Positions 7,980 through 17,103 are shown, counted from the first letter of the stretch. The stretch: 64,000 nt of DNA from JAAYUH01 sp964640995 (GCA_964640995.1 CAZXJJ010000002.1:186001-250000); one strand, 5' to 3'. The notes: generated from the letters alone by a model not told the origin. Numbers and translations are program-made.

Positions 7980-10775
7980 ATGAAAAAAATAATTATTAGT
8001 TTTTTATTAATAATATTATTCATTAAGATTTTTCCCATAAAGTTTTTAAATTCACAGGATTTAAACAATATTGAATTTTTTCTTCTAAAAGATGAAGAAC
8101 AAAAAATTGTGACTATTGGAAAAGGGGAATTTAAAAATTTCTCTTATAATTTATCAACCAAGGATAATTTATTCACATTTATTATTTCAGGAAAGGGCAA
8201 TTTAATTTTTAAAATAATTTTTAAAGAAATGGAGAAAGTATTTCCTGAAATAGATGGAGTATTTATATCACCATTTTATATATTAAAAGACAAAGAAGAA
8301 AAGTTATTTATGTTTTCTGTTGATTCTAGTGGTCTACATTACTTTGAAGTAAAAGAAAAAGAAGAAAACTTTGAAATAAATTATAATATATATTCAAATA
8401 AGAAAGAGTTGATTAAATTTAGAATAGTTAAAGTTAATTCAATTTTTGATGCATTTGAAGATTACTATAAATTTTATAAAATTAAAGATAGAAAAATTGA
8501 TTTAGGAGGCCTGATATTACCTAATATCTCTCTAACAAATATTATAAATAATGTTGGAATTGAAAATTTTAATATTAAAGGAAGAATAATTGATCCAAAA
8601 GAGCAGTATGCGCCTGAAAGAATACTTGAGGGTATAAAATATAAAATAAAAAATTTTGTTTTATTTGACCCAATAAAATTGAAGTTTGAAAATATAGATA
8701 TAAATAAAATAGAAAAGGAGCTATTTTTTAATGAGAATCCATATTATAAATTAATGGGTATCCAAATTTTAACTTCATCTATAAAAAATAAAGATGGAAG
8801 TATTATTAAAATAGAAAAAAAAAGTGAGCCAACTTTAAAAATTGTTTCAGGTGAAAAAGTTCCAGATTATAAAGAAAATTCAGTTGATACAATAATTTTT
8901 TTAAATCCAGAACAAAATTTTTTAAAAAACAAGGGAATAAGTTCATTTGATATTTATTATTCAAGATACATTTATCCACTAAATATAGCTATAACAATAT
9001 CAAATAGACAACTTGAAATTAAAGGTGAAAATGAAGCAAGGTATCATGGTCTTGCCTTAGATTTTTCTGATGTTGAAGATTTTTTTAATTTTGATAAGAA
9101 AAAGTTTAATAATAATCCAAAATCATTTATAGATGGAGAAGTTGCACAATTTTATTGTTCAAATCTATATAATTTTTTAAATAGTTTACAAAAAAATTAT
9201 CCAGTTCTCTCAATCAATCCAAAATATTATCAACTAATAATGAATTCAGATTTAATTTATAAAGAGATTGAAGATTTAAATTATTTAAATAATTTACCTA
9301 TTGAAAGAGTTATTGTTCCTAATAGACCAATTGTCTTTTCATTTAGACTAAAAAATGAAGATATAAATGAAAGTGTTTTAAATAAAATTTTTAAAAACTC
9401 TTTAATTTATGGAGTTTATCCAACATTTTCAAAACCTCAAGATGAACCATATTCAATATGGGATAATGTGGAGAAATTAAAACTTTTGGCTAATTATAAG
9501 GATTTTTATGATTTAATAGGAAAAATTGAATCTAAAGGTTTTATAGGCAAAAGCATCGCAACTATTGAAAATGGATATATATATCAATTTGGAGATTTTC
9601 CAGATATTTTTTTTACAATTAATGGATATGGAAAAATTAAAATTGAAAAAAGCGCTCTTGAATCGCAAGGTAATATTTCTATAATAAATCCCCTCAATAA
9701 TGAAAAAGTTGAATTTTATGAGGAAGGAAACAACATAATAATAGATTCATGGGGGCTAAATGTTATAAATATAAAAAATGAAAACATCCAAACACAATCT
9801 GAAAACCAGAATATATCAAAATTCTCAAAGTTTGAAAATAAGAAAATTTCAATTTTAATTTTCGTTTCAGTTTTATTTTTTGTATTTTTAAATCTATTAT
9901 TAAGAAAAATAAACTTGATTATCAATATTAAACCAACTTATATTATTTTTACTTTATTAATTTTATCCTTAATCATAAATCAATTTTTGGGGTTATCATC
10001 TCCATTTTATATTCTATTATTAATAGGAATATATTTTATTTTTACCTCAACTTTTTCTTCACTTACAAAAAAATCTTTTCTATTAAATTTTTCTCTTGTT
10101 TTTCTATTATCCTCTCTTATCTTTTACATTTTAAATGGTAATCAAGCAATTTTTTCGCCACCATATTATCTTTTTTACAACACTTATTTTATTTCTATTA
10201 TATTAACCTATTTTGTTTTTATCTTTTATCATTTTGAATGGAAAAAGATTTATGATATATTAATTTTCTCAACAATTTTAATTGTCATTTTAATTTCAAA
10301 TCCAACAAGAAATCCATTTTATTCGCCTCCAATTGATTATACATTTTTAATATCATCTCTAATTCTTGCGCTTTTTATTTTCTTACTATCTAAAAATTTA
10401 TTAAAAATTATATTATTTTCTTTATTTGCTTTTCTTATCATTAATTATATTTTCATAGATAAAATCTATTTTTATCTTCTTTCAAAAGAAATATTTATTT
10501 CAGTTGATTTTATTCAAAATTTAACTTTACTTTTTGCTCTTTCAATTATTTTTATATATTTTTCAAAATCAAAATTTAAAACTAAAACAAAATTGGTTTA
10601 TAACTTTTTAATAATATTTTTTATAGTTGTATCAATATACTTAAATAGAATTCTTTTGGTCTCTCCCAATATTTTTGGTATTATATCAAGCATAATAAAG
10701 TTAATTTTTTATATAATTTTAATAATATATTTGATTTTCTTTGTTGAATCAACATTTATTAAAAAGGAGGAGTAA
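7980..10775 (+). CDS. Large exported, membrane-anchored protein of unknown function
   Basis: 931-aa protein starting at the ATG at 7980 (MKKIIISFLLIILF), chosen because AAAGGAGAG precedes it; the longer upstream frame would run into mntP. Residues 1-25 are a signal peptide or anchor. About residues 30-615 are a polar extracytoplasmic region rich in Asn, Lys and Tyr, with segments such as ARYHGLALDFSDVEDFF and NRPIVFSFRLKNED. About 620-931 are a run of some nine or ten hydrophobic helices. I recognise no known domain. The middle part recalls glycosidase-like surface proteins, but no catalytic motif is secure. It is translationally coupled to hutH, its TAA overlapping the hutH ATG. Confidence 0.75.
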   Translation: MKKIIISFLLIILFIKIFPIKFLNSQDLNNIEFFLLKDEEQKIVTIGKGEFKNFSYNLSTKDNLFTFIISGKGNLIFKIIFKEMEKVFPEIDGVFISPFYILKDKEEKLFMFSVDSSGLHYFEVKEKEENFEINYNIYSNKKELIKFRIVKVNSIFDAFEDYYKFYKIKDRKIDLGGLILPNISLTNIINNVGIENFNIKGRIIDPKEQYAPERILEGIKYKIKNFVLFDPIKLKFENIDINKIEKELFFNENPYYKLMGIQILTSSIKNKDGSIIKIEKKSEPTLKIVSGEKVPDYKENSVDTIIFLNPEQNFLKNKGISSFDIYYSRYIYPLNIAITISNRQLEIKGENEARYHGLALDFSDVEDFFNFDKKKFNNNPKSFIDGEVAQFYCSNLYNFLNSLQKNYPVLSINPKYYQLIMNSDLIYKEIEDLNYLNNLPIERVIVPNRPIVFSFRLKNEDINESVLNKIFKNSLIYGVYPTFSKPQDEPYSIWDNVEKLKLLANYKDFYDLIGKIESKGFIGKSIATIENGYIYQFGDFPDIFFTINGYGKIKIEKSALESQGNISIINPLNNEKVEFYEEGNNIIIDSWGLNVINIKNENIQTQSENQNISKFSKFENKKISILIFVSVLFFVFLNLLLRKINLIINIKPTYIIFTLLILSLIINQFLGLSSPFYILLLIGIYFIFTSTFSSLTKKSFLLNFSLVFLLSSLIFYILNGNQAIFSPPYYLFYNTYFISIILTYFVFIFYHFEWKKIYDILIFSTILIVILISNPTRNPFYSPPIDYTFLISSLILALFIFLLSKNLLKIILFSLFAFLIINYIFIDKIYFYLLSKEIFISVDFIQNLTLLFALSIIFIYFSKSKFKTKTKLVYNFLIIFFIVVSIYLNRILLVSPNIFGIISSIIKLIFYIILIIYLIFFVESTFIKKEE

Positions 10776-12298
10776 TGGCAAAATTACTAATTGATGGAAA
10801 TAGTTTAACAATAGAAGACCTTGTTTCAGTTGTCAGATTTAGGAAGGGTGTTGAACTTTCTCCTTATGCAATTGATAAAATAGATGATGCAAGAAGAATT
10901 TTAGAAATTATCTCAAAAAGAGATGAACCTATTTATGGAGTAAATACAGGGCTTGGAAAATTATGTAATGTTAAAATAAGTAAAGAAAATTTATTAAAAC
11001 TACAAGAAAATATAGTTCACTCTCATAATATTAATATAAAACCATACTCTTCAAAAGAGATAGTTAGAGGGACAATGCTTATAAGAGCAAATTCACTTGC
11101 AAAAGGGTTTTCTGGAATAAGAAGAGAAATTATAGAAAGAATAATTCTTTTTTTAAATGAAGATATAGTGCCTTACATAACACAAAAAGGGTCGCTTGGA
11201 GCATCAGGTGATCTTATTCCTCTTGCATCACTTGCTGCTTTTTTAATGGGAGAGGGAAAAGGAATATATAAGGGAAAGGAGTTTAAATCAATTGATATAC
11301 ACAAAAAATTAAATATTGAGCCTTTCACTTTTTTAGAGAAAGAAGCACTATCTTTGATAAATGGAACATCATTTTCTCTTGCAATAGCATCAATTTCAGC
11401 ATTTGATGCAAAACAAATTCTTAAAAATGCCATAATTTCAGGAGCATTAAGTATGGAGGCACTTCTTGCTTCTTCCACACCTTTCAACCCTCTAATTCAT
11501 AAGGCAAAACCTCAAACTGGCCAAGGAGTTATTGCTTATGCTATAAACTTACTTATTGAAGGTAGCACATTTATAAATTCAGTTAAAGATAAAGTCCAAG
11601 ATTCATATGTAATTAGATGTTTACCACAAATTTATGGCTCTGTTTACAATACATTAAAATTTGTTGAAAAAAATTTAACAATTGAACTTAATTCAGCATC
11701 AGATAATCCTCTTGTTTTTGCCGAAGAAAATCTTATCCTTTCTGGTGGAAATTTTCATGGATCTTTTATTTCAACTAACTCAGATTTTCTTTCAATTGAG
11801 TTAACTATTATGAGTAATAATATAGAAAGAAGAATAAATAGATTAATGAACCCAAATTTATCTTATGGACTTCCTCCATTTTTAATTGAGAATAGTGGAC
11901 TTAACACAGGTTTAATGTTAATGCAGTATCTTGCAGCATCTATTGTAAGCGAAAATAGAATTCTCTCTTACCCTGCATCTGTAACTTCAATGTCTGTTTC
12001 ATGTGACCAAGAAGATGATACAAGTATGTCGAGTAATTCTGCAAAAAAATTAAGACAAATTGTTGATAATTTATATACAATTATTTCTATTGAATTAATT
12101 TCAGCAATTCAAGCACTCTCTTTTAGAAGTGGAAAACTAGGAATAGGAACATTAGAAGCATATAAAATTTTAAGAGATGTTTATCAACCTATCACAAAAG
12201 ATGAAAATTTGACATCAACAATTGAAAAAGTAAAAGAATTGGTTTTTGATGGAAGTATAGTAAAAGAGGTAGAAAAAGAGGTTGGGGAACTTTTCTAA
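10775..12298 (+). CDS. hutH: Histidine ammonia-lyase
   Basis: 507-aa enzyme converting L-histidine to urocanate and ammonia. The electrophilic MIO cofactor forms from A143-S144-G145 in GSLGASGDLIPLA. Also seen: YGVNTGLGKL with the catalytic Tyr at 54, the selectivity segment HSHNIN at 82-87 (Ser-His, as in histidine-specific rather than tyrosine-specific lyases), INGTSFSLA, and DQEDDTSMSSNSAKK near 410. AAGGAGG precedes the ATG, which overlaps the previous stop codon (TAATG). Urocanase and the rest of the hut pathway are not in the window, so either histidine is only deaminated here or the pathway is scattered. Confidence 0.95.
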   Translation: MAKLLIDGNSLTIEDLVSVVRFRKGVELSPYAIDKIDDARRILEIISKRDEPIYGVNTGLGKLCNVKISKENLLKLQENIVHSHNINIKPYSSKEIVRGTMLIRANSLAKGFSGIRREIIERIILFLNEDIVPYITQKGSLGASGDLIPLASLAAFLMGEGKGIYKGKEFKSIDIHKKLNIEPFTFLEKEALSLINGTSFSLAIASISAFDAKQILKNAIISGALSMEALLASSTPFNPLIHKAKPQTGQGVIAYAINLLIEGSTFINSVKDKVQDSYVIRCLPQIYGSVYNTLKFVEKNLTIELNSASDNPLVFAEENLILSGGNFHGSFISTNSDFLSIELTIMSNNIERRINRLMNPNLSYGLPPFLIENSGLNTGLMLMQYLAASIVSENRILSYPASVTSMSVSCDQEDDTSMSSNSAKKLRQIVDNLYTIISIELISAIQALSFRSGKLGIGTLEAYKILRDVYQPITKDENLTSTIEKVKELVFDGSIVKEVEKEVGELF

Positions 12299-12962
12299 AT
12301 ATATTGGAATAGATGAATCTGGAAAAGGTGATTTTTTTGGAAACCTTGTTGTTGCCGGTGTAATCTTTTATAAAGAAAAAGAAGAAATTTTTAAACTTTT
12401 AAATGTTAGGGATTCTAAAAAAATAGAAGATAAAAGAATAAAATTTCTATCAAAAGAAATAATAAAGTATCTTCCTTATGAAATAGTATCTATTTCACCA
12501 AAAAAATTTAATGAATTGTATCAAAATTTTAAAAATATAAATTTAATTCTTTCTTGGGCATATAGCAAGATCATTAAAAATCTTCTTGAGATTGATAAGG
12601 TTTCCCTTATTATGATTGATAAATTTACAAACAAAAATTATATTGATCTATTTTTAAAGGAAGATCAAAAAAACATTGAGAGAATAGAGATTATTAAAGG
12701 AGAAAAAGATTTAGGAATTGCGTGTGCATCAATTCTTGCAAGAGATGCTTTTTTAAAATCTATATACTCTTTAGAGAGAAAATGGAGTTTTTCATTTCAA
12801 AAAGGCGCAGGAGATATTGTTATTGAAAGTGGAGTTCTATTTGCTAAAAAATTTGGATTAGAAAAGTTAAATGAAGTCGCAAAAGTAAATTTTAAAAATT
12901 ATAAAAAGATATTGGAAATTTTAAACAAAAGAGAGCTTTTTGATGGAGGAAGTTATGTTTGA
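12282..12962 (+). CDS. rnhC: Ribonuclease HIII catalytic domain, lacking the N-terminal domain
   Basis: 226-aa ribonuclease H of the HIII type, which cuts the RNA strand of RNA-DNA hybrids. The active-site motif YIGIDESGKGDFFG (residues 7-20) is the HIII form (DESGKGD) rather than the HII form (DEAGRG); later acidic residues lie in VRDSKKIED, IMIDKF and ILARDAF. Typical RnhC proteins are about 300 aa with an N-terminal TBP-like substrate-binding domain. Here the protein begins directly at the catalytic domain. The start is a TTG inside the end of hutH, with GAGG 12 bases upstream. A truncated or naturally short HIII, or an HII/HIII intermediate, are the options. Confidence 0.85.
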   Translation: MGNFSKYIGIDESGKGDFFGNLVVAGVIFYKEKEEIFKLLNVRDSKKIEDKRIKFLSKEIIKYLPYEIVSISPKKFNELYQNFKNINLILSWAYSKIIKNLLEIDKVSLIMIDKFTNKNYIDLFLKEDQKNIERIEIIKGEKDLGIACASILARDAFLKSIYSLERKWSFSFQKGAGDIVIESGVLFAKKFGLEKLNEVAKVNFKNYKKILEILNKRELFDGGSYV

Positions 12963-13584
12963 CAAAAAAGAATTTATCGAAATTATAAAACTTATGTGGG
13001 AAAAAGAACTTATTGGTGGTTATGGCGGAAATATATCAATAAGAGAAAATGATAATCTTTTAATAACACCATCTGGAATGAATAAAAATTTTTTAAAAGA
13101 GGATGATTTAATTATAGTTAATATGAATGGCGAGGTTTTGGAAGGAAAGGGCAAACCTTCAACAGAAATATTGATGCATTTTGAAATATACAAAAAAAGA
13201 GAAAATGTAAAAGCAATAATTCATTCTCACCCTTCTTATTCAGTTGCAATATGTATATCTGATATTGAAATTATGAATGAACTCTTACCAGAAACAATAA
13301 TTTATCTTGGAAAAATAGGATTTGCAAAATACATAAAACCAGGAACTCTTGATCTTGCAAAAAGCGTTGCAGAGAGTTTAACTGATGGTGATGCATCTTT
13401 AATTGAAAACCATGGAGTTGTGGTAGTTGGAAAAAATTTAATTGATGCATACAGTAAAATTGAACTTCTTGAAGAGTTTTCAAAATCATTTATCTATTCA
13501 AAATTATTAGGAAAAGTTAAAAAACTTCCAGAAGAGGATGTAAGATATTTCTTTGAGGTTTATAAATATTTAGGAAAAATTTAA
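12955..13584 (+). CDS. Class II aldolase / adducin family protein (fuculose-phosphate aldolase-like)
   Basis: 209-aa zinc-dependent aldolase. Zinc ligands appear as IIHSHPSYS (two His) and ENHGVVVVG; the substrate-phosphate segments GGNISIR and TPSGMNK and the catalytic Glu near STEILMH also fit. L-fuculose-1-phosphate aldolases and methylthioribulose-phosphate dehydratases share this pattern, so the substrate is uncertain. The ATG at 12955 is chosen because GGAGG lies 5 bases before it; the earlier in-frame codons overlap that site. It overlaps the end of rnhC by 8 bases and ends 2 bases from the convergent MazG fragment. Confidence 0.85.
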   Translation: MFDKKEFIEIIKLMWEKELIGGYGGNISIRENDNLLITPSGMNKNFLKEDDLIIVNMNGEVLEGKGKPSTEILMHFEIYKKRENVKAIIHSHPSYSVAICISDIEIMNELLPETIIYLGKIGFAKYIKPGTLDLAKSVAESLTDGDASLIENHGVVVVGKNLIDAYSKIELLEEFSKSFIYSKLLGKVKKLPEEDVRYFFEVYKYLGKI

Positions 13585-13586
13585 AA

Positions 13587-13964
13587 CTATTTTATCTCTT
13601 CCCACAAGGAATCAAGTTTATTTATATTTAACTCTTTTAAATTTAACTTTCTTTCTAAAGCTATTTTTTTCATTTTTTCTATTCTTTCTTTAAATTTATC
13701 AAAACTTTTTATAAGAGTATCTAAAATATCTAAATTTAAAAATCTAGATAAATTAACTATTGTGATAATTATGTCCCCAAATTCTTCTTCTATTTCTTCT
13801 TTTTTATCTCTTTTGAGCGCTTCTCTTAACTCTTTTATCTCTTCTTCAAGTTTATCTAAAACACCAAATGCACTATCCCAATCAAATCCATATTCATTTC
13901 TCAAAAAATTTTGATAATCAATTATTTCTTTTATAATTTCTCTCTCTTTTTCCACTCTTCCCAT
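13587..13964 (-). CDS. Detached second MazG nucleotide pyrophosphohydrolase domain
   Basis: 125-aa all-alpha protein matching the C-terminal half of classical MazG: FLRNEYGFDWDSAFGVLDKL, then EEEIKELREAL and EEEFGDIIITIVNLSRFL, giving the EExxE...ExxD metal-binding pattern, and the family's closing Trp-Glu-Glu. Classical two-domain MazG hydrolyses NTPs, including aberrant ones, to NMP and pyrophosphate. Here the break falls exactly at the inter-domain linker. The start ATG is inside the last codons of the upstream phosphatase-MazG gene (34-base overlap), and GAGGAG just before it suggests re-initiation. A ribosomal frameshift joining the two is an alternative. Confidence 0.85.
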   Translation of the reverse strand: MGRVEKEREIIKEIIDYQNFLRNEYGFDWDSAFGVLDKLEEEIKELREALKRDKKEEIEEEFGDIIITIVNLSRFLNLDILDTLIKSFDKFKERIEKMKKIALERKLNLKELNINKLDSLWEEIK

Positions 13965-14767
13965 CTCTCCTCTACATCTTTTGAATTATTTATAATCTCA
14001 TCTTTAAAAACATGAGGATGTCTTCCTACAAGTTTTTTTATAACTTTTGTTAAAACATCATTCATTTTAAACTCATTTTTTTCTTCTCCGATTACTATCT
14101 GAAAAAAAATTTCAAGCATTACATCTCCAAGTTCTTCTGAAATATTTTCAATATCATTTTTAAAAATTGCTTCTTTAAGCTCTTCAACTTCACTATCAAG
14201 ATATTTCACAAGTGATTCTCTTGTTTGCTCTTTATCCCATGGGCACTCTTTTCTTAAAGTTTTAATAGTTTCATAAAAAATTTTAAAATTTAATTCTTCT
14301 TCATTAGGAATAATTGCAGGAAGAATTTCATTTAACTCATAAATAAAACTCTCCTGTTTGAGTGTTTCTATTCCAAAATTTCTTTTTTTTCTTAAAAGTT
14401 CGATACTCTCTTTTGGCGAATAACCTTTATATAAGAAATAAATTGCAATAAAAGTTCCTGTTCTACCAATTCCTGCATCACAATGTATGAGAGTTGGAAT
14501 ATTCCACTTTTCCATCAAATCTATCCAATAAATAAATTTTTTTACTTGTTCAAAATTAGGAATATCAAAATCTTTTACTGGAAGATAAAGATATCTTATT
14601 TTATATTTTTGAAGCAAATAATCTGGTAATTTTCTCTCTGAAAAAGTTACAATTGATCTTATTTTATTTTCTTTTAAATATTTAAATTTTTCTTCACTAT
14701 CTGGATATTCAGATGCAGCGAGAAAATTATCAACAATCCAAGAAAAATTATTGAAAGGGTTTTGCAT
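13931..14767 (-). CDS. Fusion of a dual-specificity/tyrosine phosphatase with the first MazG domain
   Basis: 278-aa fusion. Residues 1-150 are a cysteine phosphatase: the signature HCDAGIGRTG at 95-104 gives the nucleophile C96 and R102, and an Asp in VKDFDIPN (66 or 69) may be the general acid. Residues 160-278 are the first domain of MazG, with ECPWDKEQTRESL at 174-186, the metal-binding EVEELKEAI at 193-201 and EELGDVM at 211-217, then GRHPHVFKDE and WEEWKKREK at the end. The MazG part probably hydrolyses NTPs. The phosphatase part may act on phosphoprotein, phosphoinositide-like or nucleotide substrates. The gene is divergent from nfnA. Confidence 0.88.
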   Translation of the reverse strand: MQNPFNNFSWIVDNFLAASEYPDSEEKFKYLKENKIRSIVTFSERKLPDYLLQKYKIRYLYLPVKDFDIPNFEQVKKFIYWIDLMEKWNIPTLIHCDAGIGRTGTFIAIYFLYKGYSPKESIELLRKKRNFGIETLKQESFIYELNEILPAIIPNEEELNFKIFYETIKTLRKECPWDKEQTRESLVKYLDSEVEELKEAIFKNDIENISEELGDVMLEIFFQIVIGEEKNEFKMNDVLTKVIKKLVGRHPHVFKDEIINNSKDVEERWEEWKKREKL

Positions 14768-14795
14768 ATGATAATTATATCATTTCTCTTCGTGT

Positions 14796-14801
14796 TATAA
14801 T
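14796..14801 (+). promoter_or_regulatory. Probable -10 box for the nfnA-to-DUF763 operon
   Basis: A perfect TATAAT lies 34 bases before the nfnA start in the short divergent gap between the phosphatase-MazG gene and nfnA. A convincing TTGACA-type -35 is not seen at the usual spacing. The strong AAGGAGG at 14824-14830 follows. The location fits the start of the long plus-strand operon. Confidence 0.45.
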
Positions 14802-14834
14802 ATTTTAAGTATGATTTTCATTAAGGAGGAATAG

Positions 14835-15686
14835 ATGTTTGAGATAACATATAAAGAAGAACTCTGTCCTACAATTTTTTTAATGAAAGTTAAAGCACCT
14901 CTTGTGGCAAAAAATGCAAAACCTGGTCAATTTTTTGTTTTAAGGGTCTATGAAAAGGGGGAAAGAATACCACTTACAATAGCAGATTATGAGAATGATG
15001 AAATTACTATGGTTTTTCAAACAGTTGGACTTACAACATATCTTTTATCTTATAAAGAGATCGGAGATACAATCTATGACATTGTAGGACCACTTGGAAC
15101 TCCTTCAGAGATTCATAAATATGAAAATGGTTCAATTGTTTTAATTGGCGGTGGAGTTGGAATTGCACCAATTTATCCAATTTTAAGAGGTTTCAAAGAA
15201 ATTGGAAACAAAGTTATCTCTATCCTTGGAGCAAGAAGTAAAAATTTACTTTTCTGGGAAGATAGATTCAGAAAAATTTCAGATGAAGTTTTAATTACAA
15301 CTGATGATGGAACTTATGGAAAAAAGGGTTTTGTAACAGATGCATTAAAAGAATTAATTGATAGAGGAGAAAGAATCGCTCAAGTTACTGCAATTGGTCC
15401 ACCTATAATGATGAAAAATGTCGCAGAGCTTACAAGACCATATGGAATAAAAACGATTGTTAGCTTAAATTCAATTATGGTTGATGGTACAGGTATGTGT
15501 GGAGTATGCAGAGTTGAAGTTGGTAATGAAACAAAATTAACATGTCAAGATGGTCCAGAATTTGATGGACATCTCGTTAATTTCCAGCTTCTTTTTGAAA
15601 GATTAAAAATGTACAGAAATGAAGAACAAATTGCAATGAATTTCCTTGAAGAAAAAAGGAGGATGATCCATGGCTATAAATCCTAA
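14835..15686 (+). CDS. nfnA: NADH-dependent ferredoxin:NADP+ oxidoreductase, small subunit (NfnA/SudB)
   Basis: 283-aa FAD/NAD-binding reductase of the sulfide-dehydrogenase / dihydroorotate-dehydrogenase-electron-transfer type. Seen: FAD site around RIPLTIADYE, the NAD-site glycine run VLIGGGVGIAPIYPI at about 96-110, and near the C-terminus GTGMCGVCRVEV followed by TCQDGPEFDGH, which supplies the [2Fe-2S] ligands. With the large subunit encoded next, it forms the electron-bifurcating transhydrogenase, which couples NADH and reduced ferredoxin to NADP+ reduction in anaerobes. The gene overlaps nfnB by 17 bases. Confidence 0.93.
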   Translation: MFEITYKEELCPTIFLMKVKAPLVAKNAKPGQFFVLRVYEKGERIPLTIADYENDEITMVFQTVGLTTYLLSYKEIGDTIYDIVGPLGTPSEIHKYENGSIVLIGGGVGIAPIYPILRGFKEIGNKVISILGARSKNLLFWEDRFRKISDEVLITTDDGTYGKKGFVTDALKELIDRGERIAQVTAIGPPIMMKNVAELTRPYGIKTIVSLNSIMVDGTGMCGVCRVEVGNETKLTCQDGPEFDGHLVNFQLLFERLKMYRNEEQIAMNFLEEKRRMIHGYKS

Positions 15687-17088
15687 AAAAACTCCAATGA
15701 AGGAACAAGACCCAAAAGAGAGAATAAAAAATTTTGATGAAGTTCCATTTGGATATACAGAAGATGAAGCAACTATAGAAGCAGAAAGATGTCTTCAATG
15801 CAAAATTCCAAAATGCATTGAAGGATGTCCTGTTAATGTTGATATCCCAGGTTTTATAAAAGCAATAAAAGATACAGATTTTGATAGAGCAATTAAGATT
15901 ATGAAAAATACAAATTCTCTTCCAGCAATAACTGGAAGAGTTTGTCCTCAAGAAACTCAATGTGAAGAAAAATGCGTATTAGCAAAAAAATATGAACCAG
16001 TTGCAATAGGAAGATTAGAAAGGTTTATTGCTGATTGGGATGCAAAAAGAGGAATGGTTATTCCTGAAATAAATGAAAGATATGATATTAAAGTTGCAAT
16101 TGTTGGAGCAGGTCCAGCAGGTTTAACTTGTGCAGCAGATCTTGCAAAATTTGGTTATGATGTAACAATATTTGAATCACTTCATGCCCCAGGTGGTGTT
16201 TTAATTTATGGAATTCCAGAATTCAGATTACCTAAATCTATTGTCCAAAGAGAGGTAGAATATGTTAAAAAACTTGGAGTAAAAATTATTGCCAATGTTG
16301 TTGTTGGAAGAACATTCACTTTAAGAGATCTATTCAATGAAGGATATAAAGCAATATTTTTAGGAACAGGTGCTGGTGCTCCACAATTTATGAATATTCA
16401 AGGAGAAAATTTACTTGGAATTCTTTCTGCAAATGAATACTTAACAAGAATAAATTTAATGAAAGCATATAAATTTCCAGAATATGACACACCCGTTAAA
16501 AAGGGAGGAGTTGTAGCTGTTATAGGAGCAGGAAATGTTGCAATGGATGCTGCAAGAAGTGCATTAAGAATGGGCGCTGAAAGAGTAATTGTTGTATATA
16601 GAAGAACAGAACAAGAAATGCCCGCAAGAGTTGAAGAGTATCACCATGCAATTGAAGAAGGAGTTGAATTTTTGTGGCTCACATGTCCAACAAGATATTT
16701 TGGAGATGAAAATGGATGGGTTAAAGAGATGGAAGTTATTAAAAATGAACTAGGTGAACCAGATGAATCTGGAAGAAGAAGACCTGTTCCAATTAAAGGA
16801 AGTGAATATAGGATTAAAGTTGATACAGTTATTGTTGCAATAGGAACAGTTCCAAACCCTCTTGTTGCTAGAACAAGTGGACTTAAAACTGGAAGACATG
16901 GAGTTGTATTAGCAGATGAAAATGGAAGAACATCCCTTGAAGGGGTTTGGGCAGGTGGAGATATTGTAACTGGTGCTGCAACTGTAATTCTTGCAATGGG
17001 TGCAGGTAAAAAAGCAGCACAAGATATGGATAGATATTTAAAGGAAAAGTACATTCACAAAAGAGAATTTGTCTGGGCTTCAATTTAA
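15670..17088 (+). CDS. nfnB: NADH-dependent ferredoxin:NADP+ oxidoreductase, large subunit (NfnB/SudA, GltD-like)
   Basis: 472-aa flavoprotein of the glutamate-synthase small-subunit family. The N-terminal Fe-S domain carries CLQCKIPKCIEGCPVNVD and CPQETQCEEKCV, which should bind two [4Fe-4S] clusters. The FAD Rossmann motif is VAIVGAGPAGLTCAADLA at about 137-154, and the NADP(H) site is VVAVIGAGNVAMDAARSA at about 280-297 with a following VYRR. GGDIVTGAATVILAMGAG near the C-terminus is the family FAD loop. It overlaps nfnA by 17 bases and has AAGGAGGATGATCC before its ATG. Annotation pipelines often call such proteins NADPH-dependent glutamate synthase; the adjacent nfnA argues for Nfn. Confidence 0.94.
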   Translation: MAINPKKTPMKEQDPKERIKNFDEVPFGYTEDEATIEAERCLQCKIPKCIEGCPVNVDIPGFIKAIKDTDFDRAIKIMKNTNSLPAITGRVCPQETQCEEKCVLAKKYEPVAIGRLERFIADWDAKRGMVIPEINERYDIKVAIVGAGPAGLTCAADLAKFGYDVTIFESLHAPGGVLIYGIPEFRLPKSIVQREVEYVKKLGVKIIANVVVGRTFTLRDLFNEGYKAIFLGTGAGAPQFMNIQGENLLGILSANEYLTRINLMKAYKFPEYDTPVKKGGVVAVIGAGNVAMDAARSALRMGAERVIVVYRRTEQEMPARVEEYHHAIEEGVEFLWLTCPTRYFGDENGWVKEMEVIKNELGEPDESGRRRPVPIKGSEYRIKVDTVIVAIGTVPNPLVARTSGLKTGRHGVVLADENGRTSLEGVWAGGDIVTGAATVILAMGAGKKAAQDMDRYLKEKYIHKREFVWASI

Positions 17089-17103
17089 AATTGGAGGAAC
17101 TAT

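Noticed and set aside
13931..13964. A programmed -1 frameshift joining the two MazG halves
   Set aside because: The A5 run lacks a canonical slippery heptamer (the preceding base is G), and a ribosome binding site precedes the second ATG, so re-initiation is at least as likely. Kept only as an alternative.
15577..15960. Cysteine-rich minus-strand ORF over the nfnA/nfnB junction
   Set aside because: It is antisense to well-supported genes, with codon-frame composition of a shadow.
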